Shown here one piece after another: positions 33,663-42,623 of a stretch of 64,000 nucleotides of DNA. Source of the stretch: an uncultured Muribaculaceae bacterium (GTDB taxonomy: Bacteria; Bacteroidota; Bacteroidia; Bacteroidales; Muribaculaceae); the NCBI GenBank assembly GCA_947381945.1, contig CANCXM010000014.1:1-64000 (forward strand). Direction: 5' to 3'. Position numbers and translations under genes: made by a program. The stretch's first letter is position 1. The number at the start of each line of letters is the position of its first letter. Below the pieces are notes generated by a model. It was not told where the DNA came from. It made no database searches and was given only the letters and a program-made list of their open reading frames with translations.

Positions 33663-34526
33663 ATGAGACTACGCGCATTGACAATCGCAGCAGTAGCAGC
33701 TATGTTGGGATTCACCGGTTGTGTGAGCAACAAGAAATATGTTGCCCTCCAGGCCGAACACGATTCACTGCAGAAGCAGTACAATGCTTCGCAGGTGGAG
33801 CTTGCCGAGACCCGTGCCAACGGCAAGAGCCTCGAAAGCCTTCTTGCTCAGGCAAGAGCCAACAATGAGGAGCTGAAGCGCAGCTATGCCGCTCTCCAGA
33901 AGTCGCTCGACAACAGTATCAACCAGAACACTCAGGGCAATGTCAACATCTCGAAGCTCGTTGACGAAATCAACGCTTCAAACCGCTATATCAAGCAGCT
34001 TGTTGATGCCAAATCAAAGTCTGACTCCCTCAACCTCGCCCTCACCACCAAGCTCACCCGTTCGCTCGATTCAAGCGAGATGGACGACGTGAATGTGAAG
34101 GTGCTCAAAGGCGTGGTATATATCTCGCTTGCCGACAATATGCTTTTCCAGTCGGGTAGCTACGACGTGAATTCACGCGCTATGGAGACCCTCGGCAAGA
34201 TTGCCAAGATTATCAAGGACTACGGTGACTATGATGTGCTTGTTGAAGGTAACACCGACCCTGTGCCCATCAACCGCACCAATATCCGCAACAACTGGGA
34301 CCTCAGCGCACTCCGTGCAAGCTCTATCGTGCAGGTGCTTCAGAACGATTTCGGCATCGATCCTTCGCGTCTGACAGCAGCAGGACGTGGTGAGTTCAAT
34401 CCCGTGGCTGACAACTCGACCGAAGTTGGCCGTCAGCGCAACCGCCGCACCGAAATCATCATCACTCCGAAGCTCGACCAGTTCCTTGACCTCATCGACA
34501 AGGCGCCCGAGACCAACGAACAGTAA
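33663..34526 (+). CDS. OmpA-family lipoprotein
   Basis: 287 residues. Lipoprotein signal MRLRALTIAAVAAMLGFTGC with lipobox Cys20. A coiled coil (about 25-120: EHDSLQKQYNASQVELAETR ... LKRSYAALQKSLDNS) precedes an OmpA peptidoglycan-binding domain with DNMLFQSGSYDVN near 159, VLVEGNTDPVPI near 195 and NNWDLSALRASSIV / GRGEFNPVADNSTEVGRQRNRRTEI near 215-270. It tethers the outer membrane to the wall. It is followed by a strong terminator. Confidence 0.92.
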   Translation: MRLRALTIAAVAAMLGFTGCVSNKKYVALQAEHDSLQKQYNASQVELAETRANGKSLESLLAQARANNEELKRSYAALQKSLDNSINQNTQGNVNISKLVDEINASNRYIKQLVDAKSKSDSLNLALTTKLTRSLDSSEMDDVNVKVLKGVVYISLADNMLFQSGSYDVNSRAMETLGKIAKIIKDYGDYDVLVEGNTDPVPINRTNIRNNWDLSALRASSIVQVLQNDFGIDPSRLTAAGRGEFNPVADNSTEVGRQRNRRTEIIITPKLDQFLDLIDKAPETNEQ

Positions 34527-34540
34527 TCCTGATTTAAGGG

Positions 34541-34565
34541 ATACAAAAGAACATAAAGAAGGGAT
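34541..34565 (+). repeat. single arm of the ACAAAAG/ACATAAA hairpin family
   Basis: GGGATACAAAAGAACATAAA then GAAGG; no second arm nearby, but it leads directly into the terminator at 34559. Confidence 0.5.
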
Positions 34566-34600
34566 TATGCCGGTTAATACGGCATAATCCCTTTGTTGTC
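34559..34600 (+). terminator. terminator between OmpA-like and DUF4230 genes
   Basis: Stem AGGGATTATGCCG / CGGCATAATCCCT around GTTAATA, then TTTGTTG; usable from both convergent sides. Confidence 0.85.
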
Positions 34601-34626
34601 AATGAAGGAAACCCTTTGTAAAATGC

Positions 34627-35238
34627 TTATTTTGAATTTGCAGATGTGGTTGGGGTGTTGTAGCCTTCGGGACGGAGGTCGATGACGGTGATTGTTGGGT
34701 CCATCATTGTGAGGAGGCGTGAGAGGGTTTCGACGGCTGAGGCGCGCGCACGGCGGACATAGCCTTTCTCGTAGAATGAATCCTTGTAGCGTTCGGCCAT
34801 ACGGCGCTTGATGGCGCTTTCCTCGGCAGAGGTCATCTTGCGGAAACCGGGAAAACGGGCGTCCCAGGTGTCGATGACCTCGTAGGAATTATCGGCTGTC
34901 GATTCATAGACCTCAATCTCCTCAGGGGGCAGAATAATGGTGATTGAATCGTTTTTTACTTGATAGTCAAGATTTTCGAGATTGAAGCGGATATACCCGT
35001 TGATGGTGTTGCGGGCAAATATCCATTTGCCGTTGATGGAATCCTTTATGGCCACGTCGTCGCGCACTTCCATCGAACACAGCTTGACCATATCCTTTAT
35101 TTCCGTGAGACGGGTTTCGGACACGGTCATGTTGGTCGAACCGACACCGCTGCGCCATATCAGCAGACCGGCTCCGAGCAGTCCTGCAATCAGCAGGAGA
35201 GCGCCGAATATGTAAAGTCCTATATATTTTCTGAACAT
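34627..35238 (-). CDS. DUF4230 protein, membrane-anchored
   Basis: 203 residues. N-terminal membrane helix (IGLYIFGALLLIAGLLGAGL at about 6-26), then the DUF4230 core (ETRLTEIKDMVKLCSMEV, GYIRFNLENLDYQVKNDSITIILPPEEIE, RRMAERYKDSFYEKGYVRRARASAVETL). DUF4230 proteins are envelope proteins of unknown function. It lies directly downstream of a second DUF4230 gene in the same orientation, probably by duplication. Confidence 0.85.
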   Translation of the reverse strand: MFRKYIGLYIFGALLLIAGLLGAGLLIWRSGVGSTNMTVSETRLTEIKDMVKLCSMEVRDDVAIKDSINGKWIFARNTINGYIRFNLENLDYQVKNDSITIILPPEEIEVYESTADNSYEVIDTWDARFPGFRKMTSAEESAIKRRMAERYKDSFYEKGYVRRARASAVETLSRLLTMMDPTITVIDLRPEGYNTPTTSANSK

Positions 35239-35291
35239 AGTGATTGAGTGAGTGTGGTTGTTTTGGATGGAATCTGTGTGTTTTGGACTGG

Positions 35292-35882
35292 TTAGTTACG
35301 GAAAGTGATTTCGCTGTCGTAGCCCTTGTCTTTCAGGAGAATGGAGAAGAATCCACGGGCTTTAGACTGCGCTTCCTTGATGAGCATGGAGCGGTATTCG
35401 GGATTCTTGCGTACGTCCTCTCTGAGCGACTTGCTCATTTTGTCTTTCAGTTGAGCGCGTTCCTGAGCCGTTATCTGCGAGCGCATACCGCTGACGCGGT
35501 AGTGTTCCTCGGTGACACCGACATCGCGGCCGATGTATTGGGTCTGCACCGGCGGGAGAGTGAGTTTGACGAGCTTGCGCTTCTCGTCGACCACCACATC
35601 GGCATCCCGCAGTTCGCCGAGGTCGATGTATGCCTCGATGTAGGTGTGGAATGAATATGCGGCTATGCGGTCACCGAATTTAAACTCATTGACAAAGGCA
35701 TCGAGACCTTTGGCACCCATGTCGCTGATGGTCCCGACCTTGTTGAGCGACATTTCAGCCAGAACGAGCTTCTGCACGTCCTGAAGCTCATGAAACACAT
35801 TGACTTCCTTCTTTTCCGTACACGCGACAGTCAGCAAAGCGCCAACCATCATGCACCATAATAATCTGAGTGTTCGGTTCAT
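35292..35882 (-). CDS. DUF4230 lipoprotein
   Basis: 196 residues with a lipoprotein signal (LWCMMVGALLTVACTEKKEV, Cys near residue 21). DUF4230 core: LQDVQKLVLAEMSLNKVGTI, SFHTYIEAYIDLGELRDADV, RKLVKLTLPPVQTQYIGRD, LKDKMSKSLREDVRKNPEY. It starts the tandem pair with 34627-35238; the pair differ in anchor (lipid versus membrane helix) and have diverged strongly, suggesting two complementary subunits. Confidence 0.85.
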   Translation of the reverse strand: MNRTLRLLWCMMVGALLTVACTEKKEVNVFHELQDVQKLVLAEMSLNKVGTISDMGAKGLDAFVNEFKFGDRIAAYSFHTYIEAYIDLGELRDADVVVDEKRKLVKLTLPPVQTQYIGRDVGVTEEHYRVSGMRSQITAQERAQLKDKMSKSLREDVRKNPEYRSMLIKEAQSKARGFFSILLKDKGYDSEITFRN

Positions 35883-36016
35883 AGTCTGAGAGATGTGAGA
35901 ATATGGAATGTTGGAAAAAACTATTATATATACAATTAGACTTATTGAATTGTTATTTGTAAAGTTGTTTTAGGCGTCATCTGCACGGATTTATATATTT
36001 TTAGGGAATGTTTAGG

Positions 36017-36048
36017 TTTGGAAAAACGGGGAATTGTGTGTAAATTTG
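36017..36048 (+). promoter_or_regulatory. promoter of dnaX
   Basis: TTTG at 36017-36020, 20 nt, TAAATTTG at 36041-36048; the dnaX ATG at 36054 is only 5 nt further, so a leaderless or nearly leaderless mRNA is predicted. The in-frame TTG at 36018 lies in the -33 element and is not a start. Confidence 0.65.
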
Positions 36049-36053
36049 TGGAT

Positions 36054-37985
36054 ATGGAAAACTATATTGTCTCGGCACGAAAATACCGTCCGTCGACGTT
36101 TGACAGCGTTGTCGGTCAGAAGGCTCTCACGGCCACGCTAAAAAATGCCATAGCCACTCACAGACTGGCACATAGCTATCTATTCTGCGGTTCGCGCGGT
36201 GTGGGAAAGACATCGTGTGCGCGAATTTTCGCCAAGACAATCAACTGCTCCAATCCGACTCCGGATGGCGAGGCTTGCAACGAGTGCGACAGCTGCCGCG
36301 CGTTCAACGAGGGTAACTCGCTGAACATCATTGAGCTTGATGCTGCGTCCAACAATGGTGTCGACGACATCCGCCAACTCGTTGAGCAGGTGCAGATACC
36401 GCCGTCGCAGGGTGTCTACCGTGTGTTTATCGTCGATGAGGTCCACATGCTGTCGGCAGCGGCATTCAACGCTTTTCTGAAGACCCTGGAGGAACCGCCG
36501 TCCTACGTCATCTTTATCCTCGCCACGACGGAGAAACACAAGATTATCCCCACCATCCTGTCGCGCTGCCAGATATATGATTTCAAGCGCATCACGGTGA
36601 GGGATATGATTGACCATCTGTCATACGTCGCATCGCAGGAGGGTATGACTGCCGACCCGGCTGCCCTCAATGTCATCGCGCGCAAGGCCGACGGTGCGAT
36701 GCGCGACGCGCTCTCGATTTTCGACCAGGTGGCTGCGTCGTCGAGAGGCAATATCACCTATCAGAGCGCTATAGACAACCTCAACGTCCTTGACTATAAC
36801 TACTACAACAAGCTCCTCGACTGTTTCCTCGCAGGAAAGGTACTTGACACATGGCTGATATATAAGGAGATACGAGACCGCGGTTTTGACTCGCATTTCT
36901 TCATCAACGGTCTGGCCGACTATATGCGCGACCTGATGGTGGCCATGGATTCCTCGACGATGGTTCTCCTTGAGGCTGACGACGAGGCGCGCAAGGCAAT
37001 GGCCTCGATGGCTGCGAAATGTACGCCCGATTTCATATACAGAGCGATGAATCTCTGCAATGAGGCGGATCTTAACTACCGCGCAGCCTCCAACAAGCAG
37101 TTTCTCATAGAGCTGACATTGGCGAAGATATGCCAATTGCTAAGCCCCTCTCCCGCTAACAGTGGCGCAGGTGAGGGGCGGTTACAGAAGATTCAGAACG
37201 CCACACCCTCCCACTCTCCCGCTCAGCCTTCTCCGGCTTCACAACAGCCCGCTTCTGCGCCAAGACCTGCTGCACCCGCTCCACAGGCCGCCCCTGCATA
37301 CGCCCAGCCTGCTCCGCAGCAAGCTCAACAATATCCGGTGCAGAATCCTCCTGCATCGGGAGTGCAAAACGCGCAGAACCCCTACCCGACTTCGGCTCCG
37401 CAACCCGCAGTCCGTCAGGCTGCGCCCTACCCTTCATCCGCGCCTCAGACACCCTCTGTGGCCTCTTCGCCCGCTGTCTCCTACGGGAATCCTCCTGCAC
37501 AGTCAGGAGGGGTAAAACGGCCTTTAAAACGCCCCACATCCACATTCTCCATTAATCCTGCCAAGAATCAGGCCCAGAACTCGGCACAGGCCTCTTCGGC
37601 GGCTTCCACACGCGAGCCACGCAACGGTCTCTATACCCGCGATCAGCTCAATAAAGCGTGGCAGGACTTCATCAACATGCATCCGACCGAGCATATTCTG
37701 ATAAATACGATGCGCGCGTCGTTCCCTGCTCAGGTTGATGGTCACCGTTATAAAATAATGGTAGAGAACGAGATGCAGCTCAACATGGTCGAGCAACGGA
37801 GCATGGACCTTCACACGTTTATCCGTGATGCTATCGACAACGACCATTTCATGCTCACTGTCGAGGTGAATCAGGGTGCAGCATCGCCCCACACATGGAG
37901 CGAACGCGAGGTGCTTGCCCACATGGTCGAGAATATCCCTGCGCTCAAAGGATTCATGGAGGATCTCGGCCTGACCTTGGGGTGA
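36054..37985 (+). CDS. dnaX: DNA polymerase III subunit gamma/tau
   Basis: 643 residues. Clamp-loader AAA+ ATPase. N-terminus MENYIVSARKYRPSTFDSVV, Walker A FCGSRGVGKTS near 44-54, zinc-binding cysteines in CSNPTPDGEACNECDSC near 64-80, Walker B VFIVDEVHMLS near 126-136 and sensor 1 EKHKIIPTILSRCQ near 159. A long Pro/Ala/Gln-rich linker (about 380-510) leads to a C-terminal tau-like domain (LYTRDQLNKAWQDFINMHPT). I see no clear A-rich slippery site with a downstream stop, so separate gamma production by frameshifting is not evident. Confidence 0.95.
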   Translation: MENYIVSARKYRPSTFDSVVGQKALTATLKNAIATHRLAHSYLFCGSRGVGKTSCARIFAKTINCSNPTPDGEACNECDSCRAFNEGNSLNIIELDAASNNGVDDIRQLVEQVQIPPSQGVYRVFIVDEVHMLSAAAFNAFLKTLEEPPSYVIFILATTEKHKIIPTILSRCQIYDFKRITVRDMIDHLSYVASQEGMTADPAALNVIARKADGAMRDALSIFDQVAASSRGNITYQSAIDNLNVLDYNYYNKLLDCFLAGKVLDTWLIYKEIRDRGFDSHFFINGLADYMRDLMVAMDSSTMVLLEADDEARKAMASMAAKCTPDFIYRAMNLCNEADLNYRAASNKQFLIELTLAKICQLLSPSPANSGAGEGRLQKIQNATPSHSPAQPSPASQQPASAPRPAAPAPQAAPAYAQPAPQQAQQYPVQNPPASGVQNAQNPYPTSAPQPAVRQAAPYPSSAPQTPSVASSPAVSYGNPPAQSGGVKRPLKRPTSTFSINPAKNQAQNSAQASSAASTREPRNGLYTRDQLNKAWQDFINMHPTEHILINTMRASFPAQVDGHRYKIMVENEMQLNMVEQRSMDLHTFIRDAIDNDHFMLTVEVNQGAASPHTWSEREVLAHMVENIPALKGFMEDLGLTLG

Positions 37986-38036
37986 TGAATCCGATAAGCC
38001 TGCCTATCAGTCAGTTGTAATTTTTATGAATGCCTT

Positions 38037-38717
38037 ATGGATTATGAGATTATAAAGAGCCGTCATTCGGTGAGGGCTTACCTTGACCGTCCGATTCCTG
38101 CCGATAAGGTGGAGAGTCTTGAAGCCATGATTCGGGAATGCAACGAAGCGGCGGGGCTTGACATTCAGTTGGTGACGGATGAACCGAAGGCTTTCGGGAC
38201 TTCGCTGTTGGCTCGTTACGGCAAGTTTGAGAATGTCAGGAATTATATATGTATGATAGGGCCAAAGGGGGGCGACACCGAGGAAAAGTTGGGTTATTAT
38301 GGTGAACGTATTGTCCTTAAGGCACAGGAAATGGGTCTGAATACCTGTTGGGTGGGGATGACATTCAGCAAGGGCAAGGTCCCTGCGAGAATTGGAGATG
38401 GGGAGAAACTGTATGCCGTCATAGCAATCGGTTATGGCAAAACGCAGGGAGCGACCCATAAAATCAAGTCGCCATCACAGGTATGTCCTGAAATCGCATC
38501 CGCTCCGGAATGGTTCAAGAGGGGCGTGGACTGTGCGCTGTTGGCACCGACAGCCGTAAATCAACAGAAATTTCATTTCAAATGGCTCGGAGGAAAGCGC
38601 GTGGCGGCTTCAACCTCGTGGGGATTCTACGCAAAAATGGACCTCGGTATCGCCAGACTTCACTTCGAACTTGGCGCCCGGCCGGAGAAAGTGGAGTGGG
38701 AGAGTGGTGACCTATAA
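38037..38717 (+). CDS. nitroreductase-family protein
   Basis: 226 residues. N-terminal IIKSRHSVRAYLDRPIPADK is the FMN-binding nitroreductase signature (RrSvR.f). Glycine-rich KLGYYGERIVLKAQEMGLNTCWVGMTF near 82-108 and ALLAPTAVNQQKFHF near 165-179 fit the TM1586-type NiRdase branch, which appears as an internally duplicated nitroreductase half. Flavin-dependent oxidoreductase; substrate unknown. It follows dnaX by about 50 nt. Confidence 0.85.
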   Translation: MDYEIIKSRHSVRAYLDRPIPADKVESLEAMIRECNEAAGLDIQLVTDEPKAFGTSLLARYGKFENVRNYICMIGPKGGDTEEKLGYYGERIVLKAQEMGLNTCWVGMTFSKGKVPARIGDGEKLYAVIAIGYGKTQGATHKIKSPSQVCPEIASAPEWFKRGVDCALLAPTAVNQQKFHFKWLGGKRVAASTSWGFYAKMDLGIARLHFELGARPEKVEWESGDL

Positions 38718-39035
38718 CTACACAGCAACGAATGTCGGTGTGAATTCAATCCCGAGAGCGTTGGCAATTCTCATAAAACTTGAAAGTTGGATGTCGGCCT
38801 GACCGTTTTCAACGCGCGAGATATATGTACGGGCAACCCCAACTTTGTCAGCTATCTCTTTCTGTGTTATTTTCAGTTCCTTACGCCTGTCGCGAAGGAT
38901 TGAGCCATAGTACCAAGCCATAGCTTCATCTTTGAATCTCTGACGGCTTTGGCTGCCTTCTGCTCCATATTTATTATCGAGAAGTTCGCCGGCCGTGTGG
39001 AGACGGTTAAGTTTTTCTATATCAAATTTTCTCAT
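38718..39035 (-). CDS. HTH-domain antitoxin, HigA-like
   Basis: 105 residues. An XRE/HTH_3 helix-turn-helix is at about 52-90: DRRKELKITQKEIADKVGVA then RTYISRVENGQADIQLSSFM. The N-terminal ~45 residues (KLNRLHTAGELLDNKYGAEG) are typical of HigA antitoxins that bind the toxin. Its start overlaps the end of the upstream toxin-like gene by 4 bp. It would repress its own promoter at 39236-39268. Confidence 0.82.
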   Translation of the reverse strand: MRKFDIEKLNRLHTAGELLDNKYGAEGSQSRQRFKDEAMAWYYGSILRDRRKELKITQKEIADKVGVARTYISRVENGQADIQLSSFMRIANALGIEFTPTFVAV

Positions 39036-39232
39036 GATTCGAATTGTTTTAGGATATCCTCTGCTATTTTGATTTGTCTGGCATAGTCCTTTGTGGACTT
39101 TTTTTGAAAACAGTTAAGGATAAGTATTTGTGTTGCCTCGATTATGTTATCGTGGTCTATCGCGAAAAGAATAGTCCTATATTCATTATTTCCGACCGAT
39201 ACCCTCATTTCATATTTTGCGGTATCCATCAT
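39032..39232 (-). CDS. compact HigB/RelE-like toxin (Gp49-like)
   Basis: 66 residues from the first ATG after the promoter (a second ATG is adjacent). YEMRVSVGNNEYRTILFAID and ILILNCFQKKSTKDYARQIKIAEDIL match the C-terminal two-thirds of the HigB/Gp49 family (lyElRv...yRilyf...i.lL..F.KKt.ktp..ei..A). The usual N-terminal helices are absent, yet a well-spaced promoter lies immediately upstream, so this is either a naturally short toxin or a remnant kept by the promoter. Order toxin-antitoxin fits HigBA. Confidence 0.65.
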   Translation of the reverse strand: MMDTAKYEMRVSVGNNEYRTILFAIDHDNIIEATQILILNCFQKKSTKDYARQIKIAEDILKQFES

Positions 39233-39235
39233 TGG

Positions 39236-39268
39236 CAAAGGTAACGAATAAGTTACATTTTTAACAAA
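39236..39268 (-). promoter_or_regulatory. promoter of the HigBA-like pair
   Basis: Minus strand: TTTG (39268-39265), 21 nt, TACCTTTG (39243-39236); the ATG begins 3 nt later. Nearby GTAACTTATTCGTTAC (39240-39255) is a dyad and may be the HigA operator. Confidence 0.65.
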
Positions 39269-39375
39269 TGAAATGAGATTAAAATTTTGTCATTGGTTTA
39301 AAAAATCCTATAATAATTGGTGGTATATAATAAAGGTGTAGGGTGGGGTAGTGGAGGGGTTCTTTCGGGCAAAAT

Positions 39376-39416
39376 ACACAACAGGCCGGATGACGACGTC
39401 ATCCGGCCTGTTGTGT
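39376..39416 (-). terminator. terminator after the PpiD-like gene
   Basis: ACACAACAGGCCGGATGACG is followed directly by its complement through 39416, a 20-bp near-perfect palindrome with very short loop. Confidence 0.88.
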
Positions 39417-39436
39417 AGGTGTTATAGTCGGGTCAA

Positions 39437-41509
39437 TTACTTGTAGAAAGTATTGATGTTGTTCGTGACTTTCTTGTTGCCGAGGAGGATGCGGTCGAGT
39501 GAGTTCATCATTCGGGCTGCACCGCGCTGCTGGTTGTAGCGGATAGAGTTTTCCTCGAAGTCGTAAGGACGACCTTCGTTGTCAACTTCTGTAACCTGAA
39601 GAACGATCACAGAGTTGTTGGCCTGCATGGGACCTACGAGAGCACCCTTCTGAGCATTGGCAACCTTGCCCTGCACAGCGCTTTCGCTCATACCGAGGCC
39701 GGGAACCATATACTGACCGAAGTTGACGGTAGTAGTGTCGACAGATACGCTCATGAGCTGTGCGTAGCCTGCCACGTCCTTAGCCTTGCCTTCATAGTCA
39801 GCGAGAAGCTTGGCAGCCTTCTTGTCGTTGCGGGCCTGAGCTGCGAGGATGCTGTGAATCTGAGAATCTCTTGCAGGAACAAAGCCACCGTCGTAGATGT
39901 CGTTGACAGCTACTGCGAGGAAACGGCCGGTCTGGATGTCGCCGAATACGGGAGAAACATTACCCTTGCTTGCGTCCATAACCCATGCCACTGCTGCGTG
40001 TGAGTCGTTGAGGTTGCCAATCATGGGTGAAGATGCGCTTACGGTAGCGGGGAAGGTTGTGTAGCCTGCTTCCTGAGCGTTCTCAGCGAACGACTTGGCA
40101 TCCTTGTTCTCGTCGACATACTTGCGGAGAGCAGCATCGAGTTCGTTGATTGTAGCGTTGGAGGGTTCGGTAGTGAATGTCACGGTAGCGAGGTCATAGA
40201 CAGTGACGGGAGCCTCACGCTCGGCGATGCGGAAGATGCGGCCACCTTCCGAGATGGTGTCGGGAGTGAAGTAAACGCCTGTCGCGCGGTCAGCGATAAG
40301 ATCCTTGAGAGTCGCTGCGTTGGCATCGAGAAGAGACACTTCCATTGCCTTCTGTGACTGAGCCACGAGGGGCGAAGCGGCGATGCTGTCGAAAGAAGCG
40401 CCTGAGTTGAGCTTGGCGACGAGCGAGTCAATCTGAGCGCGTGTACCCTGCACAGCCATGAAGTCGAGCTTCACGTTGGCCACTTCCTGATTCTTGCCGA
40501 GGAGCTTGGCGATGGTGTAGTCGTTGCCGGCTTTGCTGACGAGGGCTGCACGGCCGACGGAGAGTGAATCGAGGGTTGCTTTGAGACGTGCCTGCTTGTC
40601 GATGTCGGCCTGAGTCACCTTGCGGCGGTCAGAAACGAATTCAGGCATGGTTGCGATACCCTGCATTTCGGGATTGGCGTTGAGAGCCACGAGAGCGTCC
40701 TCAACTTTCTTCTGTCCTGCAAGCACATCAGCCTCGGAGGGAATGATGTTGACAGCGATATAGTTGACAGTACGGGTGGGTTCGTCGAGGATGTAGCGGT
40801 TCTTCTCCTTGTTGTAGAGGGCGTTGATGTCGTTTTCGCTGACTTCAAACTCATCGTCCTTGAGTGAAGAGAAGTCCTTCTTGGCGTAGATGATATGGGA
40901 AGTTGCGGCATTGTCGTCGTAGAGGGCTTTTGCATCAAGCTCGTTGGCTACGAGAGTTCCGGCGAAAAGATTTTGGAACTTCTGCTGGAGGAGCATACGC
41001 TCAACGTTCTTTTCAAGGTCAATCCAGTAGGCCTGGAGCTGCTGGGCCTGAGCCTGCTGCATACCGTATTTTGTGGGGTTGAAGGCCATATCATGGGCAG
41101 TCTTAGCGTCGGGTACGCCGAGTTGCTGCTGCACCATGCGGTCGACATACTGGGAGTTCTTTCCGACCATCATGTCGGTGAGTTCCTGGTCAGTGACTGT
41201 GAGGCCGAGGTCCTTGACTTCCTGATCAAAGAGCTTCTCAGCAATCATGGCATTGAGCACCTGCTGCTGGAGCACGGCGTTGTCCATGCGCTGGTTCTGG
41301 GCCTGAGCCTGCTGAGAGGCGTCCTGCACGCGGCGTTGGAATTCCTGAATGTCGATTTTGTTACCGTCGACTTTTGCAATGGTAGTGCCGGTGCCGAAAA
41401 GGGTGCGACCGGAAGTAAAGAAGTCACCGATGATAAAAGCCAGCAGACCGGCTCCCACGATGATGAGCAAGAGGGCAGACTTGCTACGGATTTTTTCTAA
41501 TGTTGCCAT
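39437..41509 (-). CDS. PpiD-like peptidyl-prolyl isomerase / periplasmic chaperone
   Basis: 690 residues. N-terminal cytoplasmic MATLEKIRSKSALLLIIVGA, a membrane helix to about 30, then the SurA_N-like chaperone segment (IAKVDGNKIDIQEFQRRVQD and QQQVLNAMIAEKLFDQEVKD, DLGLTVTDQELTDMM). The middle and C-terminal regions contain parvulin-like parts (TVYDLATVTFTTEPSNATIN, DIQTGRFLAVAVNDIYDGGF). Membrane-anchored folding factor for outer-membrane or secreted proteins. Its promoter is at 41602-41632. Confidence 0.88.
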   Translation of the reverse strand: MATLEKIRSKSALLLIIVGAGLLAFIIGDFFTSGRTLFGTGTTIAKVDGNKIDIQEFQRRVQDASQQAQAQNQRMDNAVLQQQVLNAMIAEKLFDQEVKDLGLTVTDQELTDMMVGKNSQYVDRMVQQQLGVPDAKTAHDMAFNPTKYGMQQAQAQQLQAYWIDLEKNVERMLLQQKFQNLFAGTLVANELDAKALYDDNAATSHIIYAKKDFSSLKDDEFEVSENDINALYNKEKNRYILDEPTRTVNYIAVNIIPSEADVLAGQKKVEDALVALNANPEMQGIATMPEFVSDRRKVTQADIDKQARLKATLDSLSVGRAALVSKAGNDYTIAKLLGKNQEVANVKLDFMAVQGTRAQIDSLVAKLNSGASFDSIAASPLVAQSQKAMEVSLLDANAATLKDLIADRATGVYFTPDTISEGGRIFRIAEREAPVTVYDLATVTFTTEPSNATINELDAALRKYVDENKDAKSFAENAQEAGYTTFPATVSASSPMIGNLNDSHAAVAWVMDASKGNVSPVFGDIQTGRFLAVAVNDIYDGGFVPARDSQIHSILAAQARNDKKAAKLLADYEGKAKDVAGYAQLMSVSVDTTTVNFGQYMVPGLGMSESAVQGKVANAQKGALVGPMQANNSVIVLQVTEVDNEGRPYDFEENSIRYNQQRGAARMMNSLDRILLGNKKVTNNINTFYK

Positions 41510-41601
41510 TTATGTTTAGATGATTTTGATTTTAAGGGTTAAGTAAGGTCAATAGCCGTCGAAATGCCCACATATAGCTGAGGCTACGCGGAATTAACGC
41601 A

Positions 41602-41632
41602 CAAAAGTAGTATAAATTCCATTTAATTCAAA
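41602..41632 (-). promoter_or_regulatory. promoter of the PpiD-like gene
   Basis: Minus strand TTTG (41632-41629), 19 nt, TACTTTTG (41609-41602), about 93 nt before the ATG. Confidence 0.65.
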
Positions 41633-41816
41633 ATGAACTGGTTGAAAATCATGGTATGTGGCGGGAAAAATGCGTGAAAAATTACAAAAAAATGCCAATC
41701 AGATGTGTAATAATCTTTCGCGCACCCGCGTTTTCCAATTATATGTAGGGATGTCCATGTTTTTCCGGACCTATCCTTACGGTATGCTTGACAATAACTA
41801 AAAAATCTGACAGACC

Positions 41817-42518
41817 ATGCGCAAAACTCTTGTTGTATTCATCGCATTTATCTCAATCCTGACTTTCTCGGCTACTGCTGTGGCTCCGAAAGCAGGCGTT
41901 TCAATTCTTGGTGATTCCTATTCCACATTCGAGGGGCATGTGACACCCGACACGAACTATGTGTGGTATTTCAAGGCTGCGAAGCCCGGTCGCACGGATG
42001 TCGACAAGGTCAGCCAGACATGGTGGCATCAACTGATTCGCGACAAGGGTCTGCGTCTCGTGGTCAACAATTCATTTTCCGGCGCGACAATCTGCAACCG
42101 TGGCTACAGGGGCGATGACTATTCGGACCGTTCGTTCCTTACCCGCGTCAAGGAACTTGGTTCGCCTGAGATAATATTGGTTTTCGGTGGCACCAACGAC
42201 TCTTGGGCAGGAGTTGAAGTAGGGGAGTACCTTGATGAAAACGGCAAGACTGCCGACGGTTCCGCTCCTGACCTCTACACCTTCCGTCCGGCTCTCGACA
42301 TCATGCTCTCGACCATGAAGGACTATTATCCGGGAGCCGACATCTATTTCATTGTCAATTCGGAACTTCGTCCGGAAATCACGGAATCGATTGTGACTCT
42401 CTGTGGCCGTCACGGTATTGAGACCGTAATGCTTGAGAATATCGACAAGCAGTCCAACCATCCCTCTGTCAAAGGTATGGCCGAAATCGCCCGTCAGGTC
42501 GGGGCAAAGCTGAAATAA
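41817..42518 (+). CDS. secreted SGNH/GDSL-family hydrolase
   Basis: 233 residues, signal peptide about 1-22 (RKTLVVFIAFISILTFSATA). Block I ILGDSYSTFEG (nucleophile Ser) at about 30-40, block II Gly in NNSFSGATICNRG near 85, block III VFGGTNDSW near 122-130, and block V NHPSVKGM near 216 (catalytic His). Such enzymes are esterases, often deacetylating polysaccharides; substrate unknown. About 297 nt separate it from the divergent PpiD-like gene, whose promoter lies in between. Confidence 0.88.
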   Translation: MRKTLVVFIAFISILTFSATAVAPKAGVSILGDSYSTFEGHVTPDTNYVWYFKAAKPGRTDVDKVSQTWWHQLIRDKGLRLVVNNSFSGATICNRGYRGDDYSDRSFLTRVKELGSPEIILVFGGTNDSWAGVEVGEYLDENGKTADGSAPDLYTFRPALDIMLSTMKDYYPGADIYFIVNSELRPEITESIVTLCGRHGIETVMLENIDKQSNHPSVKGMAEIARQVGAKLK

Positions 42519-42623
42519 CGGATCAATCCGAAAATCAGGTTCTTGTGTGATAAAAAGAGATACAAAAGAACAAAAATAGACAAAAGCAACCGAAGTGTAG
42601 TGAAATAACAGCTTTTGGATAGT

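Noticed and set aside
36054..37985. Programmed frameshift in dnaX
   Set aside because: No strong A-rich slippery heptamer followed by an early out-of-frame stop was seen in the linker region.
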